DNA from: Allomyces arbusculus
Taxonomy: Eukaryota > Blastocladiomycota > Blastocladiomycetes > Blastocladiales > Blastocladiaceae
Direction: 5' to 3'
DNA: 64,000 bases
Assembly: GCA_027604705.1 (NCBI GenBank)
Contig: JADHYV010000008.1
Span: 1-64,000, forward strand
Part shown: piece after piece, positions 43,277 to 54,952 of the stretch
Layout: the number at the start of each line of letters is the position of its first letter
Numbering within the stretch: the stretch's first letter is position 1
The notes under the pieces: generated by a model
What the model was told of the DNA's origin: nothing
Databases searched by the model: none
What the model saw: the letters and a program-made list of their open reading frames with translations, nothing else
Program-made: the position numbers and the translations under genes

Positions 43277-44452
43277 CTAGTCGCGCTTGGCCAGATCGGG
43301 CTCGTGGCCCTTGGTCATGCGCGGCGCGTACCAGAAGTAGAGCCGCTTCGGGATCCAGTTGAAGATTGTCCACATGATGGCCCACGGCCACCACGGCACA
43401 AGCGCTTCACCAGCACCGCCGCCGCGAACCGTCATGGTGTTGGCCATAGCCACGGCACCAGCCTCGGCCGTGATCAGGAAGGGACGGTGCGGGCGGTGCT
43501 GGTTGATGGGCGTGTCAATGTAGCCCTACAACGCGCATCGCGGCATACGTCAATGGTGCTGGTCAAAGAGAACAGGCGAACAGGAGCTGTGAGCACACAC
43601 AGGAATAATGGTCGTAACGTGAATGCCTTGACCAGCGGATTCCATGCGCAAGATGTCAAGGTACCGCTCTAGTGCAGCTACAGGAAGCAATAGCACAAAT
43701 GAGATCGACCACTACTGCGATGAACAGCACCCACCCCCCACGCGCGGCGTACCCTTAGAGACCGAGTACGAGCTGCGGCTCGTGACGCCGAGCGAGGAGA
43801 ACGACGAGATGCCGACAATGTGCGCCTGTTCCGGCGTCTTGTTGATGCCGTTCTCACGAATGTATCGCACGGCCGCATCAGTCGTGGCCATTGCGCCGAT
43901 CACTACCCAGCAAACACCGCCAAATAGCACCCGAGTCGTCAGCTCCTCGCGGTACTGGGTGGGCTAGATCTCCATATGGACGTACGGTTCGTAGCAAGCA
44001 CCGGACGCTCAACCGCAAAGCTGCGATCCGAAGCACCAATCATGCGCGACGTGGCTACACGAGAATCCGACACCGCGCCGATCTTTTGTCAGGAAACATG
44101 GTCGTGCAGGCAAAAATTATCTGCTCCGGATGCTGCACGTACCTGCGATGCCTGCGTTGACCACAAAGCAGTGCAAATTGCCGAGCTCGGCATGGCACTC
44201 GGTAATCACGCGCCAAATCGCGTCGTCGTCCCAGGTCACGTCGAGCACTGCCGTCTTGACGCGAACGGCCGGTGCAAGAGCAGCAATCTCCTTTTGCAGC
44301 TCCTCGAGCAGCTCGAGACGGCGGGCCGTGAGGGCGAGGCTCAGCGGCCAGTTGTGCTTGGCAGCACGGGAAGCGAGCTCGAGCGCCAGATGGCGACCGA
44401 GGCCCGACGACGCGCCCGTGATGAAATAACTCGGGTAGACTTGCTTGACCAT
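43277..44452 (-). CDS. Short-chain dehydrogenase/reductase
   Basis: Five exons, 44452-44143, 44054-43986, 43902-43753, 43677-43601, 43525-43277; phases agree, 284 aa. Classical SDR fold: cofactor loop TGASSGLG (residues 12-19), VLDVTWDDD, VVNAGIA, the alpha-4 segment RPVLATNLIGAMATT whose Asn is the fourth catalytic residue, Ser in GISSFSS, active-site YSVSKAAL, then IPGYIDTP. The basic TARRLELL after beta-2 favours NADP(H). The C-terminus has a hydrophobic stretch (WWPWAIMWTIFNWIPKRLYFW), perhaps membrane-bound. Substrate unknown; ketoreductases of lipid metabolism share this layout. The 69-bp second exon was found only from phase and family pattern. Confidence 0.9.
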
Positions 44453-44514
44453 GCTTGTGTGGTTGACGGGTTGTGCCTGCAGCTGCTGGTCGAGATACAC
44501 CAGTCGCGGGGACG

Positions 44515-44522
44515 TATTTATG
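44515..44522 (-). promoter_or_regulatory. TATA-like box, SDR gene
   Basis: CATAAATA on the - strand, ~63 bp before the ATG at 44452. Confidence 0.4.
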
Positions 44523-44690
44523 CAAGATCTGGTGCAGCTGCAGCTCGTGTGCAGCAGGTCTTTTGGAAGGCGGATGGTGGTTTTGTCCCTGCTGCGGCCA
44601 GTTTGTCGCTGACTCAGCTGAAAGGGATCGGCCTGCGCTGTGACTACACTAGAAAAAATAGAATCAAGCCACCATTGTATTGTGCTTTCC

Positions 44691-46242
44691 TTACCGCCCA
44701 TCGTCAGTGTCTGAAGACGACAGCTCAATGAAATTGGAGTCGCCCGCAGCGACGGGGCTGCCGTTGGCCATGGTAAACAAGGGTGCTGAAGCGGGTCGCG
44801 GAACAACGGGTGCTCGCGACCATGGTGGCACAACCGGCTCGCCAGCAGGTCGCTGTCGCTGCGGAAACGACAAGGACGACAACGACACAGAGATTGTTGA
44901 ACGGGTTGGCAGGCGGCCATGCGAGCTGCCAGCACCGCTCTCTTCGTCATCCTCGAACTCCAATACCAGCGACACCCCTCTTGGCGTCGAACCGGGTCGC
45001 CCCCCCGTCGTCGCCGCACACGTCCTGGGTGGTGGTGGTGGTAGTGGAGGTAACGGATCGGTTGTTGCCAGGCTGCTTGCCGCACGCGATGGGCGCGCTT
45101 CGAGAGCGCGGGGCCCGCGATCTCGTTCGAGGGAGCCCGCCGCTGGTGGAGCAGATGCCGCCGGTTCTAGTCGAGCAGTCGAGCCTCGTGCGCTTTTGGC
45201 CCGTTTTGTTGTCAGCACAGCGGGCGGCGACGGCGTTCGGTGCCGTTTGGGCGGGTCCGAGCTCGACGGTGCCGTACCACGTAGCTCGACAATTTGGCGC
45301 TGCAACCGGCGTGTCCTGGCCTCATACTTAGCGCGCTTTTCCACGTCCCGATAGAAGTCGTTGCGCTTGTTTGTGCGGTCGCGCAGCGATTTCCTACCGA
45401 TGCCAACGTGATCGTCAGGATCCCCGTTGAAAAGCCCATCAACGCCAAATGCATGACAGAGTGAAGATACGCACTCGCACCGCGCCTTAACGCTCTCCAG
45501 CTCGGCCTGCAGACTCACGGCCTCGGCCGCCAATTCGTCGCGCATTCGAATCAGCTTGTCGTGCTCCTCGCGCAACTTGCGGCGCAAGTCGACCTCGGAC
45601 CGGGCCGCATCGACCTTCAGCACCGTTTCCTGCACCTTGAGCACGTCCTCCTCTGCGACGAGTTCTTGGAGTTGTGCCCTCAGCGCCGCGTCCTCGTCGA
45701 CGAGCGCCACCGTTTGCGCTCGGAGTTTGGCGAGAGAAGGGGGACCCGTGGGAAAGAGCTATCCTATCGGAACAGGGCGTCAGGAAATGCGACTAGAGTG
45801 TGGAAACGGGCGGATGGCGGCCCAGGCGGAGCGTACCTGCTCGCCAATCGACTTCGGTGTGCGACTGAGCTTGAGAGTCATTTTTTCCGGCTTGTCTTTC
45901 TCGGGCAATGACCGGCAGATCGGGCCTGAGAGTGGGAGGGCAGTGGCACCATCGTAAGTGAGTGTCGCGGTCATGGTCGACACCATCTGCGATGCCAGGC
46001 CACGGTACATTTCTTCGACCCCGTCCTTACTCGCTCGATGCATCTACGTGTCCGGCGAAATGCAAGTGCAGCCGCCCCGTCAGTCATGGGCGCGACACTT
46101 GGTGGACGATTACAGTCGCTGGACGTAATACGTGCTGTTCATGGAACGTGTGCCCGCACCACAACATGGTCATTGCGGGCTCCCAATTATCCAGGCAAAT
46201 GGCACACGACAATGCGGCGTCATCGTCGTTGGCGTGGTCCAT
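44691..46242 (-). CDS. RING/coiled-coil E3 ubiquitin ligase, TRAIP-like
   Basis: Four exons, 46242-46136, 46043-46009, 45925-45837, 45758-44691; 432 aa. The RING-H2 domain is assembled across three exons: C13AIC16, C29GH31TFH34EQC37 and KKC48PIC51R, a complete C3H2C3 zinc site. Then comes a coiled coil of ~130 residues (LRAQLQELVAEEDVLKV, LREEHDKLIRMRDELAAE), and a Pro/Ser/Arg-rich tail ending SNFIELSSSD, which looks like a SUMO-interacting motif. N-terminal RING plus coiled coil with a 'CGHTFH' start resembles TRAIP/NOPO, which ubiquitylates replisomes; family membership is likely but not proven. The first intron must use a GC donor (CA|GCACGT) for the RING to close; GT alternatives break the frame. 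Confidence 0.75.
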
Positions 46243-46603
46243 GGCCGGCTGGTGAGTCGCTGATGCTGTTCTGGTCACGGCAGACCCTCCTGAGCCGTGG
46301 CCAAGTGCAACTGCCAGGTGCTTGTTGCGGCAAGTTTATTTCGCTGGAAATATATCGATTGCAGCGAGTGTTGTGCAGTGCAGGCTGTGGGCGCTGCAAT
46401 TGCTGTCGTTAACATTGGGTCGAAATTGTGAATATGTCAACGTCCCCTAACGGCGTCTGCAAGCGGTCGCTGCAAGGCCACAAACATGACCGCGAAGAAC
46501 GCAGGCGAACAGCAGATGGGGTCGCGAAACAAAATATATATATATAAGTTGGGCGCGTCTCGCGACGAAGAAAATGTACAACAGCATCGTCCACTCGCTC
46601 CGC
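46243..46603. other. Intergenic, 361 bp
   Basis: Promoter of the RING gene and 3' region of CFD1, both on -. A short TA repeat lies at ~46534-46547. No gene. Confidence 0.6.
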
Positions 46604-47735
46604 TCACGCCTTGCCCTCTACTCCACTCGCTGCAGCCTGCACACCGTTCCTCGGCGCGGCCGACGCGGCAAGCACCGCATCTAGCTGGACCACGACCGTG
46701 TCGGCCACGACCGAAAACGCGCGCCCCATTTCCGTATTCGGGTAGACGGCGGCCAAGGGCGCGTCGGGTTGTGGCGAATCAACGAGCTGAGCAAATGCCG
46801 GGTCAATCGGGATAGTGCCAACCAGCGGAACGCTAAATTGGTCGGCAAGTGCCTGCCCGCCACCCGACGAGAAGATGGGCGTGCAGTCGGCGCAGTGCGG
46901 GCACCGGAACCCGCTCATGTTTTCGACAATACCGAGGACGGGCAGCTCGACCTTGAGGCAAAAGTGGATCTCCTTCTTCACGTCGGAAACGGCGACGAGC
47001 TAGAGAAGCGGGTGGAGAAGTGTCAGTCAGTTATCACGAGACTCGTGACGCACAGTCGAGCCGGATTCACGAGCGGGATGCATACTTGCGGCGTTGTCAC
47101 GATCACCGCGGCCTTGTTTGCAAAGTTCTTCAATGCCTCGACGACAGCAAGATGCTCATCCGAGGTTCCTAGGGACGCTCATTGTCAGTCTCTGGAGATG
47201 CGGCCCCCGCATCGAGAAGAGATCAAAAACGGCGAACCTGGTGGCGTATCGATGATCAAGTAGTCGAGGTCGCCCCAGCACACCTTCGTCAGGAATTGCT
47301 GAATCATGGCTAATCGTAAGCGGCAGGAAAACGTCAGCATGGGCAACCAAGCAGATCGAAAGCAGAGTAACGGGCCCATCATGTCGGCGAAAGAAACGCA
47401 CTCGTCTTCTTGGGTCCTCGCCAAACAACAGCGTCGTCCTTGTTGGGCAAGAGGAACCCAATACTCATGACTTTCAAGCGCGAATTTGTGTTGGGCACCA
47501 CAACGGGCACCCACCCGCTGCTCGACTGCATGACGGCGCTCGCATCGACGCCGAGCACACGCGGAATTGATGGGCCACACAGGTCAATGTCGAGCACGCC
47601 GACGCGCGTATCCTTGTTGGCGGCTGTAGCGAGTGACAGAGCGAGCTGTGAAGAGACAGCCGTCTTGCCGACACCGCCCTTGCCAGAGAGCACGAGAATA
47701 ATGTGCTTGACGCGGTTCAGGTTGGAATAGTCCAT
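46604..47735 (-). CDS. CFD1: Cytosolic Fe-S cluster assembly ATPase CFD1/NUBP2
   Basis: Four exons, 47735-47402, 47309-47238, 47168-47086, 46999-46604; 294 aa. Deviant Walker A GKGGVGKT near residue 18, [38 protein letters not shown] (codons split by intron 2), VTTPQ and the Fe-S bridging site CPHCADC in [10 protein letters not shown], followed by PIFSSGGG. The order and the lack of an N-terminal ferredoxin-like cysteine cluster identify CFD1/NUBP2 rather than NBP35. With NBP35 it forms the scaffold that builds [4Fe-4S] clusters for cytosolic and nuclear proteins. Donor GTTCGC of intron 2 is atypical but phase-correct. Four 15-bp repeats lie just upstream. Confidence 0.95.
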
Positions 47736-47807
47736 TGCGAACAGGGTTCCAGGTATGATTTGCAGACAGGTCGCGTTAGGTGCTTCAAAGTCGGCAGAGC
47801 GCTTGAT

Positions 47808-47867
47808 GATGCTCGATTTTTGGATGCTCGATTTTTGGATGCTCGATGTTTGGATGCTCGATTTATG
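47808..47867 (+). repeat. 15-bp promoter repeat, 4 copies
   Basis: Four head-to-tail units of GATGCTCGATTTTTG, the third and fourth with single changes, starting 73 bp upstream of the CFD1 ATG. Possibly an array of binding sites. Confidence 0.85.
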
Positions 47868-48997
47868 CCTGGAACAGGGCAGGAGATCGCAGTGCGGCAA
47901 GTCGTTGGGTCGCAGCGTCCCAAAGGGGGGTACGTGGTCGCGTTCGACAAAAATGGAGACCAAGTTGTGGTTGTGGTCGGTTGTGGTCGGCTGTAGTGGG
48001 CAAAGCTGGCCGAGTTGGCCATCGATGCCGGCTGACCAACCTGTTCAGCTGCCCAGTCACACGCACGGGACGCGTCGGTGCACGCGTGATGACATGATTG
48101 CTGGCACAAACTGCCATTATCTGGCGTTACGCGCCGTCGTCCAACACCGGCCGAGCTACGGACAAGAATGTCTCTTCGTATTGAGGACTTTCACTCCACC
48201 GAGTCGCCACACCCTCACGTACCATCGGCTTCTGTTCCCTGGCCGTGTTGACACCGGCGCGGACGGTGCCAGCTCGACACATGATGGAGACTTGATCGAC
48301 CCAGAACTATGAGCGTCAGATGCTTCTTGACGTTGAGCAACTTGTCCACCCTCACGCGCCAGTTGTTCGAGGTCTTGAGGCGCATTCCTGGTCGGCACAC
48401 GCCCACCCATCCTGGCTCGCAGCCGTGCGGGTCTTTCCGTCAAGCGCCCCTTGTAACCGGTTAACCTCATACGCGATACTACGAGTCCGCTTGGTGCAGT
48501 CTCCTGGTCGAAAGTGCGCGCCCAACTTGGTTTTTCCCTGACGACCAAGCAGCGGGGGAGACCTTGCAGAGGGTGTGTCGACCGCCGGCCCTTCGAACGG
48601 CCCCACACTCGCCCAGATTGTGCGCCAGATCACATATTTCCGTTTCAATCATGCACGCGGGGGGACAAAGATGGGATGGCGCGCTACTGTGCGCGTCTTC
48701 ACAGTCCCGCGAACGCTCGCAACCGCTGCTCATCCGCGTCGCCCCCACACCTTTCCAGCTGGACGGGATTGGGAGAGAGCTTCAGCTTGAGCGCCAGAAA
48801 ATCGCCACACCTTTGTCGTGCAAAGATTTGCTCGGGTCGCCCTTGCTTGGGCGCTTCCACACGCGCTTGAGCAGCCTGGTCTCTCGGGCTGTGTCCGGCA
48901 TGTTTATCGCGGCGCCCCGCCGGCAAGCCGGTGGTCGTCGACCTCCCAGACCCGCGGTGCGCTCTCGCACGTGCACGCGCGCTCGCCCACATCGGCT

Positions 48998-49015
48998 CCC
49001 CCCCCCCCCCCCCCC
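48998..49015 (+). repeat. Run of 18 C
   Basis: Homopolymer in intergenic DNA. Confidence 0.85.
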
Positions 49016-49941
49016 GCCGTCTCGGCCTTGGAAAGTCGGCCGCCGCTCGCGGGGCCTGGCGATTGTCGCTCGCGATGCCAGGCCGCGGGCGTGCGCAAGC
49101 GGGTTGCGCGCGTGCAACCATCAAAAAGATTTTTGCCTTTGGTTGCCCCCATGACCGATGGCTTGGACCTGCGAACGTCGCAAACCCGGTGACACGGTGG
49201 CGCCGGCCAATCGGCCATGGTTGCTGCGGCCAACTTGGCGTGTTTTGGGCTGCGAAAGCGACAAGAAGCGACGCCACGCGTCCCACGAGCAACCTTGAAG
49301 TGCGAAGAATGGTCATGAGGGACCATTTTGGGCGTTCTAGAGCCGTTCCTCGCCATGGCGGCTTGGGCTTCGCACACGGGCACCTCAACAACCTCACAGC
49401 CATCGACGACCAGCAAATGGCGCACGCATGAGCCTGCATGGATGCCAATTGTGGTGGACGTTGGTTGGGGACAAAAGGAACAGCTTGGCTGTGAAGTGCA
49501 TTGGCGATTGAACTTCTTCGGGACGAGCTCTCGGGCTGGCCGCCGCCGCGAGCCAGAAGCCATCTTGACCGGTCCCGTGTGCGCCATCGCAATCCAGTCC
49601 CGAAGCCGCCGTCGCCATCTTTGTTTTCGCGCACCACCCACCCATCACGACCGACTGTGTGCGCGCCCTCTGGCCCCTCTGGCCGACCCGGGACCTTGAA
49701 AAGAACAGGGGCCCCACCACCCAGGTCGCGCTCCCCCTCTGGCCGTCGCTCTCTCTCGCGCACCCCTCGACGACGAGGAACCACCAGTCGGCTGCCCCGT
49801 TGCGGTCCAACGATCGACACAAACGAGCGCCCGCACCCTACCGGCCTGAGCAGCTTGCGCCCGCCTGCCCAGCTGTGCACCCCGTCGACGCCGCGCATAC
49901 CGCACCCTCGTACCGCTCGCCGATCGCCGCCTATCCTCGCC

Positions 49942-52055
49942 ATGACCGCTGCCGACAGCACCACGCCAGCAGCGCGGCACGAGGCCGCGCCGTCGGCGCT
50001 GTTGCGTGCGCCCGAGGCCGCGCACCACAAGCACAAGAACGGCGCCGTCGCGACCATCAGCACCTACTTTACCGACACGACGCATGCTCCGAAATCGGAA
50101 AAGGTGCGCACTTGCTCGCTCTTGTGATGCGCGCAAAGTCAACATGCTCGCAGTGCTCGCAGAAAACTGGGTTGCTTTGGGGAGGGTGGTGCCGATGGTG
50201 GATGGTGGCCATGGCACGACCAGAGTTCATGACGCCGCGCCACGACTTTCGCACGAGCCGACCACCATGGCCGTGCACTCGGCCACCATGCCGGGTAGGA
50301 ACGCGGCGCGGCTCTTCTTGGCAACAGAAGATCGTGGTCGCGTCCAGAAAAAATCGTTTTCGAGAGTGGATGTCGGACGTGCGGACAGAAGTCGATGGTG
50401 GCGGCTCGCCCGGCAGCTGCAATGCGCCCCCCTCCCCTTGCTGCAGCCCGCACGCGTGAATGATGGGAAGTGTGACCTTGATCATCAACCACCAAACTGA
50501 CCATGTGCTCGCGTCCATTTCGCTTCCAGCAAATTCTCGAGGAGCAACGAGTGTTCCTGGGTCATGGCGGGAAGTTCAAGCGCTGGATGTTGCTGCCGGC
50601 CGCGTTTTTGAACCATGCATGTCTGGGTGGTATCTACGACTGGTACGCACGCAAATCGCAAGCATGCTCGACTCTGCGGTCTGTTTATTGCGAGCATCGG
50701 CTCACCGGTTGCGCATCTCGTTCATGTGTAGGTCTGTCTACAATGGCCCAATTGCACGACGCATGTCCGAGGGCGGCGAGCAGCACGTCACCGAGGAGAA
50801 CGTCTCGATTGCCTTCTTCATTGCCGTCGGCATGATGGGCTTTGCCGCCTTCTTCACGGGCCCATGGCTCGAGCGGCACGGGCCACGTATCCCGGCACTG
50901 CTCGGCGCGTTCCTGTTTATGCTCGGTCAAGGGTTATCGGGTCTCGCGTGTGAAATCAAGTCGCTCCCGCTCCTCTACGTGGGCATTGGCGTGATTGGCG
51001 GCATTGGTACGCACATTTGATCCTCGATCTGAGTTCTTCACCTTGCGAATTCCGACCACTCACCTCCGGTCTCGAGACTAGGCATCGGCATCAGTTACAT
51101 TACGGCGATTATGACGCTGCAAAAGTACTTCCCAGACAAGCGCGGCGAGTCGGCAGCGTGGGCCACTGGCGGTTTTGGCATGGGCGGTGTTGTGGGCAGT
51201 CTGATGCAGACCGCGCTTCTTGAGGCAACGACGGTCACCAACACGTTTCTGATTGTCATGGCCGTCTACGCCGTGATCCAGTACCCGGCATCGTTCATGT
51301 TCCGTTTCCCCCCCGAGGGCTACGTGCCGCCGGTCGACCCCAAGCACCCCGACAAGAAGCCGCCGGCACCGACGCCTCCGCCAGCGACGCCCGCCGTGCA
51401 CGCGGCCAAGCACGCGTCGTTTGTCAAGGACGCAAAGTCGCTCAAGTACATCCTGGTCTACCTCGTCTTCTTCACGTGCATTATGTCCGGTCTCGTGCTC
51501 ATGTCGAAGATTGCCGATATCGCGATCACGATCTACCACAAATCGGCGCAGACGGCCGGTGTGATCGTCGCCATCAACGGTTTCTTCACGCTCGCCGGCA
51601 AGGCCGGGTTCGGCGTTCTCTCGGACCACCTCGGCCGCATGCTGTGCCTGCTGATTGCCGAAGTCATGCAAGTCGTGTCGCTCGCTCTGGTCCTGATCTC
51701 ATTCCACGTCGGCAACTTTGGTCTAAGTCTTACCGGCCTCTTCATGATGGCCACAGGTTTCGGTGCTGGATTCGGTGTCTTGCCCGCGACCGTCGCCGAC
51801 AACTTTGATGAAGAGAACGCGTCGTCGCTGTACGGTCTGGCGCTCACGGCGTGGTCGATCGCCGCCGTCGCGGGCGGGTTCCTGTTCTCGGCCGTCTTCA
51901 ACCTCGAAAAAGCCGCGGGCAAGCCCGAGGCATGGCAGTACGACGCCAACATTTACTGGCTGTTTGCAGTCGGTGGGCTTGGCGTGATCTTCGCGTCAGC
52001 GTTCATGGTCTTGGAGCGCCGCGCCAAGGCCACGAGCCAGAAGTCGGTCGCATAG
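49942..52055 (+). CDS. MFS transporter, oxalate/formate antiporter-like (OFA) family
   Basis: Four exons, 49942-50103, 50530-50642, 50732-51006, 51082-52055; 507 aa. After a ~70-residue polar N-terminus come the OFA-type hallmarks: PAAFLNHACLGGIYDWSVYNGP in helix 1, IGVIGGIGIGISYITAIMTL before LQKYFPDKRGESAAW, then a Pro-rich central loop (~residues 300-335) and the second six-helix half with FGVLSDHLGR and FGAGFGVLPATVADNF. Twelve hydrophobic segments fit the major facilitator fold. Family members move small carboxylates such as oxalate, formate, lactate or pyruvate; the substrate here cannot be read from sequence. Intron 1 (426 bp) is long for this window. Confidence 0.88.
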
Positions 52056-52612
52056 ATGAAGCGCGGACGGCGCGCGTCCGTGCTTCCGCTTCCGCTTCTG
52101 CGGGCCGCCAAAGGGGGTCAGTCGTGTTGTTGGCCCCCGACTTTATCTTGTACACCCCTCGGGCCCCATCTCTTATCGAGGGGGGCCCATTTTGAACCGT
52201 GGGGACCATTTTGATCCTTGTTTCCGCGGCGAGTTTTGTGTTCGGTTTTCTTGTTTTGTCCTGGGCTTTGCTTGTTTTGTCCTTTGCCCTGTCGTGTGTC
52301 CGGTTCATTTGTAGTGCTCTGTATCTTCTCCTCTCCCCCACCCCTCCTCATCTCGCTCTGGGCACGTCTCCCATGATTCTGGCAACACGTTCTTGCGATA
52401 CACCTCCAGACAAGTTTCCTGCTCTCTTTCAGACATGTTCTCCCAGTTGGTCGTCTGTTGCGCTCCTCTGCCGTGCGCCTGGCATGCGCCCACTCGCGAC
52501 GCTCGACGCGACCAACACAACTATCGCAACCGTCACTGCCCCATCGCGGCACCATCGCGCCCGCACGCGCGTCGCTGCCCACCATTCCCTCCATCTATCT
52601 ACACCGCCCATC
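52056..52612. other. Convergent 3' region, 557 bp
   Basis: Between the stops of the transporter (+) and the F-box-like gene (-). T-rich on + at 52200-52300. No gene seen. Confidence 0.6.
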
Positions 52613-54952
52613 TCACTCGGCACGCTCAAACTCCACCTCCACGTCCTGCCCGCCCGTGACCGCCGCAATCGCCGCGACTAGCGCATCCACCTCGTTTGGC
52701 ACCGCGACCTCCGTCGCCAACACCACCGTCAATCGCTGCAACCCTTCCAGTTTCCGCAACCTGCGCCACGTCCGCATATTCCCGCGGTATACCAGCGCCA
52801 CCTCGGGCTCCCGCGCGGGCAGAGCGCGTTTCGGGATCGGGGCGTCTGGCGCGATCGGGCGCGCGAGGCCGGTCGCGCGACACTCGAGAACGCATGTGAC
52901 CGGGATGGACGCGAGGATCGAGGCGAGCGTGGATGCGATTGGGTGGCACGCGAGAGTGAGGCGAGTGAGGGTGGGGAAGGTCGCGAAGAGGGTAGTCGCG
53001 ACGTGTATGGTGGGCCAGGGGTCGAGCACGAGGTGCGTGACCCGCGGCGCGGATAGGCAGGCCAGATCGATGTCTACGTCGGCCGAGGTCGCGATTTCCA
53101 ACCGCTCGAGGGTCGGGAAGTGGCCAGAGGGAGTAACGGTCGTGGGGCCGTTCAGGTCGTACCACGCGAGTCGCACGAGGTTTGGGAGGGCCGCGAGCCG
53201 CGGCCACCAGGTGTTGGCAATCCCGGACGCCGATTCGCAGTGCATGACCACGTCGGTGACCATGTCAGGTAACATTGGCGGGTTCGAGTTGAGCGTGGTG
53301 ACGCGGACAGTGACGCGCCGGAGGTGTGGGAGGTCGAACGCCGCACAAATGCTGTGCACGAGCGCGGTCGCTCCGTCGAGTTCGACCAAAGTGTTGCAGA
53401 CCACCCCGCTCATTTGGAACGTGCCGACGAAACCGACATACGGCACGACCAGTCGCTCAATCGAGGTCGCGACGAGTAGCGTGACGAGGTCGTCGGCGCG
53501 GACCCCGCAACGGCGCATCGCGCCCGTGCCTTTACTCGGTTCGATCCGCCATTCGCGCAGCGCCGGGGTCGCCGGGAGCGAAGGTAACAAGGCTCCAGGC
53601 TGCAATGCGATCATCCGCATCCAGTCGTCGCAGATGAGCGTGAGGTGCACGAGTTTTGGGAGCGAAACGTGGTCGTAGTGGCAAAATAGCGTTTGGGCGA
53701 CGTGCACGGCGATACGTAGCGTGCGCAGCTGCGGCAAGTCGATTGGAAACGGCGGCGTGCGGAACCCAGTGAATAGCGCGTTTGGGACCTCGTAGTCAAG
53801 CGTCAGGTGGGACAACGAGGGCATGACAAAAAGATACTTGAACGACTCGGCCGCGGCGAACCGGCCGAGACCGTGAATGGCGATGCGTTGAATGGGGCGG
53901 GGGTGCATTCCGGTGGGGAAGAGAGCTTGCCGCGAATTCTCGGGCTCACCATCGTCGGTGCTGAGTGAGCGGTCGTAAAAAAATGGCACGAGGTCGTCGC
54001 CCGTGGCAACCGACCCGTTGTACAAATCAAACTCGGTCAGCGAGCGCGAGAACGCGACGGGGTTCGTCATGGGCTCGAACATCGCGCTCTGCAACAACGT
54101 ATGCACCGAGGTCACATTCGGGTAGCACGCGAGGAGCTCATTGAAGAGTGCAATCGGCCGGTGCAGCGAGTTCGTATCAAATCGAATCGACCGGATCCGG
54201 TCGCGCGGTAGCCCCACGAGAAACGGCGCGCCTTCTGCCCAGGACCCAACCACGACGGGAAGGTCGACGGTGCTGTCCAGATGGTGGACGTGAATGTGGC
54301 GAATCCAGTGCGTCGGCGCGGCCACGAGCACGAGACCGTCCACGACTTGCACATCCACGTCAGGCCCCCACAACGACTGCACGCTCGCGCGCTCGCGGTT
54401 CCCCGCACCGTCCACCTCGTTCTTGACCACCGACGCCAAGTAGACGCGGTCGCCGCGCACGACCCATGGGTACGCCCACTCGACCTCGGATAGACGCGTA
54501 ATCCGCTCTTCGAGCGCGCGGTACAAGTCCTTGGCGACGCACGGGAACACGGTATTACTGTTCCACACCAACTGCCGTCTGAACGTTTCGCGGCCGATCA
54601 TGCGCGCGGTACTGGGGTCCAGGCCCATGCTGGGGTTGGCGGGGAGGCTGATACTCGGCACTGTGAGCTTGGATGTCGGACTACGCTTGATGGGCACGCA
54701 CAGCGTGTCCCAGAGCAGCGGTGCGGCGGCGCGGTACGTGTCGCGGCATGCCCATGCGAACCGCGCGAGATCCCATCGCCAGGTTAAATCTTCGCGGTCG
54801 TGTTGTCGGTGCACAATAAACTTGGCCACACGCAGCCAGACGTCGTATGGCGCTGGTTGGGCGTGATGACCGGGTGGACTCTTGTCGTCCTGAGTGTCGT
54901 TGTCGCTGACATTGTTGACAAGGTTGGGACTGGTCGAGTGATCGGTGTCCAT
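52613..54952 (-). CDS. F-box-like / LRR protein, single exon
   Basis: Intronless frame of 779 aa from ATG at 54952; the open frame runs a little further upstream without ATG. An F-box-like segment lies near residues 35-85 (PYDVWLRVAKFIVHRQ, RFAWACRDTYRAAAPLLWDTL). The rest is a long series of weak LRR-like units (HIHVHHLDSTV, LRTLRIAVHV, LPKLVHLTLICDD, LRRVTVRVTTL, ATFPTLTRLTLA). This is the common fungal type in which an F-box recruits Skp1 and the LRR arc binds a target. It differs from the F-box/LRR gene at 32154 in lacking introns and acidic inserts, so it is not a close copy. Confidence 0.75.
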   Translation of the reverse strand: MDTDHSTSPNLVNNVSDNDTQDDKSPPGHHAQPAPYDVWLRVAKFIVHRQHDREDLTWRWDLARFAWACRDTYRAAAPLLWDTLCVPIKRSPTSKLTVPSISLPANPSMGLDPSTARMIGRETFRRQLVWNSNTVFPCVAKDLYRALEERITRLSEVEWAYPWVVRGDRVYLASVVKNEVDGAGNRERASVQSLWGPDVDVQVVDGLVLVAAPTHWIRHIHVHHLDSTVDLPVVVGSWAEGAPFLVGLPRDRIRSIRFDTNSLHRPIALFNELLACYPNVTSVHTLLQSAMFEPMTNPVAFSRSLTEFDLYNGSVATGDDLVPFFYDRSLSTDDGEPENSRQALFPTGMHPRPIQRIAIHGLGRFAAAESFKYLFVMPSLSHLTLDYEVPNALFTGFRTPPFPIDLPQLRTLRIAVHVAQTLFCHYDHVSLPKLVHLTLICDDWMRMIALQPGALLPSLPATPALREWRIEPSKGTGAMRRCGVRADDLVTLLVATSIERLVVPYVGFVGTFQMSGVVCNTLVELDGATALVHSICAAFDLPHLRRVTVRVTTLNSNPPMLPDMVTDVVMHCESASGIANTWWPRLAALPNLVRLAWYDLNGPTTVTPSGHFPTLERLEIATSADVDIDLACLSAPRVTHLVLDPWPTIHVATTLFATFPTLTRLTLACHPIASTLASILASIPVTCVLECRATGLARPIAPDAPIPKRALPAREPEVALVYRGNMRTWRRLRKLEGLQRLTVVLATEVAVPNEVDALVAAIAAVTGGQDVEVEFERAE

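Larger units (their letters stand above)
47736..49941. other. Long intergenic region (2.2 kb)
   Basis: Between divergent CFD1 (-) and MFS transporter (+). It holds a 15-bp tandem repeat near the CFD1 start and a C run at 48998-49015. The open frame 48699-50063 on - (454 codons) overlaps the transporter's first exon and has no domain, so it is treated as chance. Confidence 0.5.

Noticed and set aside
48699-50063. 454-codon open frame on the - strand
   Set aside because: Overlaps the transporter's first exon, runs through a C homopolymer, and is Arg-rich without any domain; typical of GC-rich chance frames.
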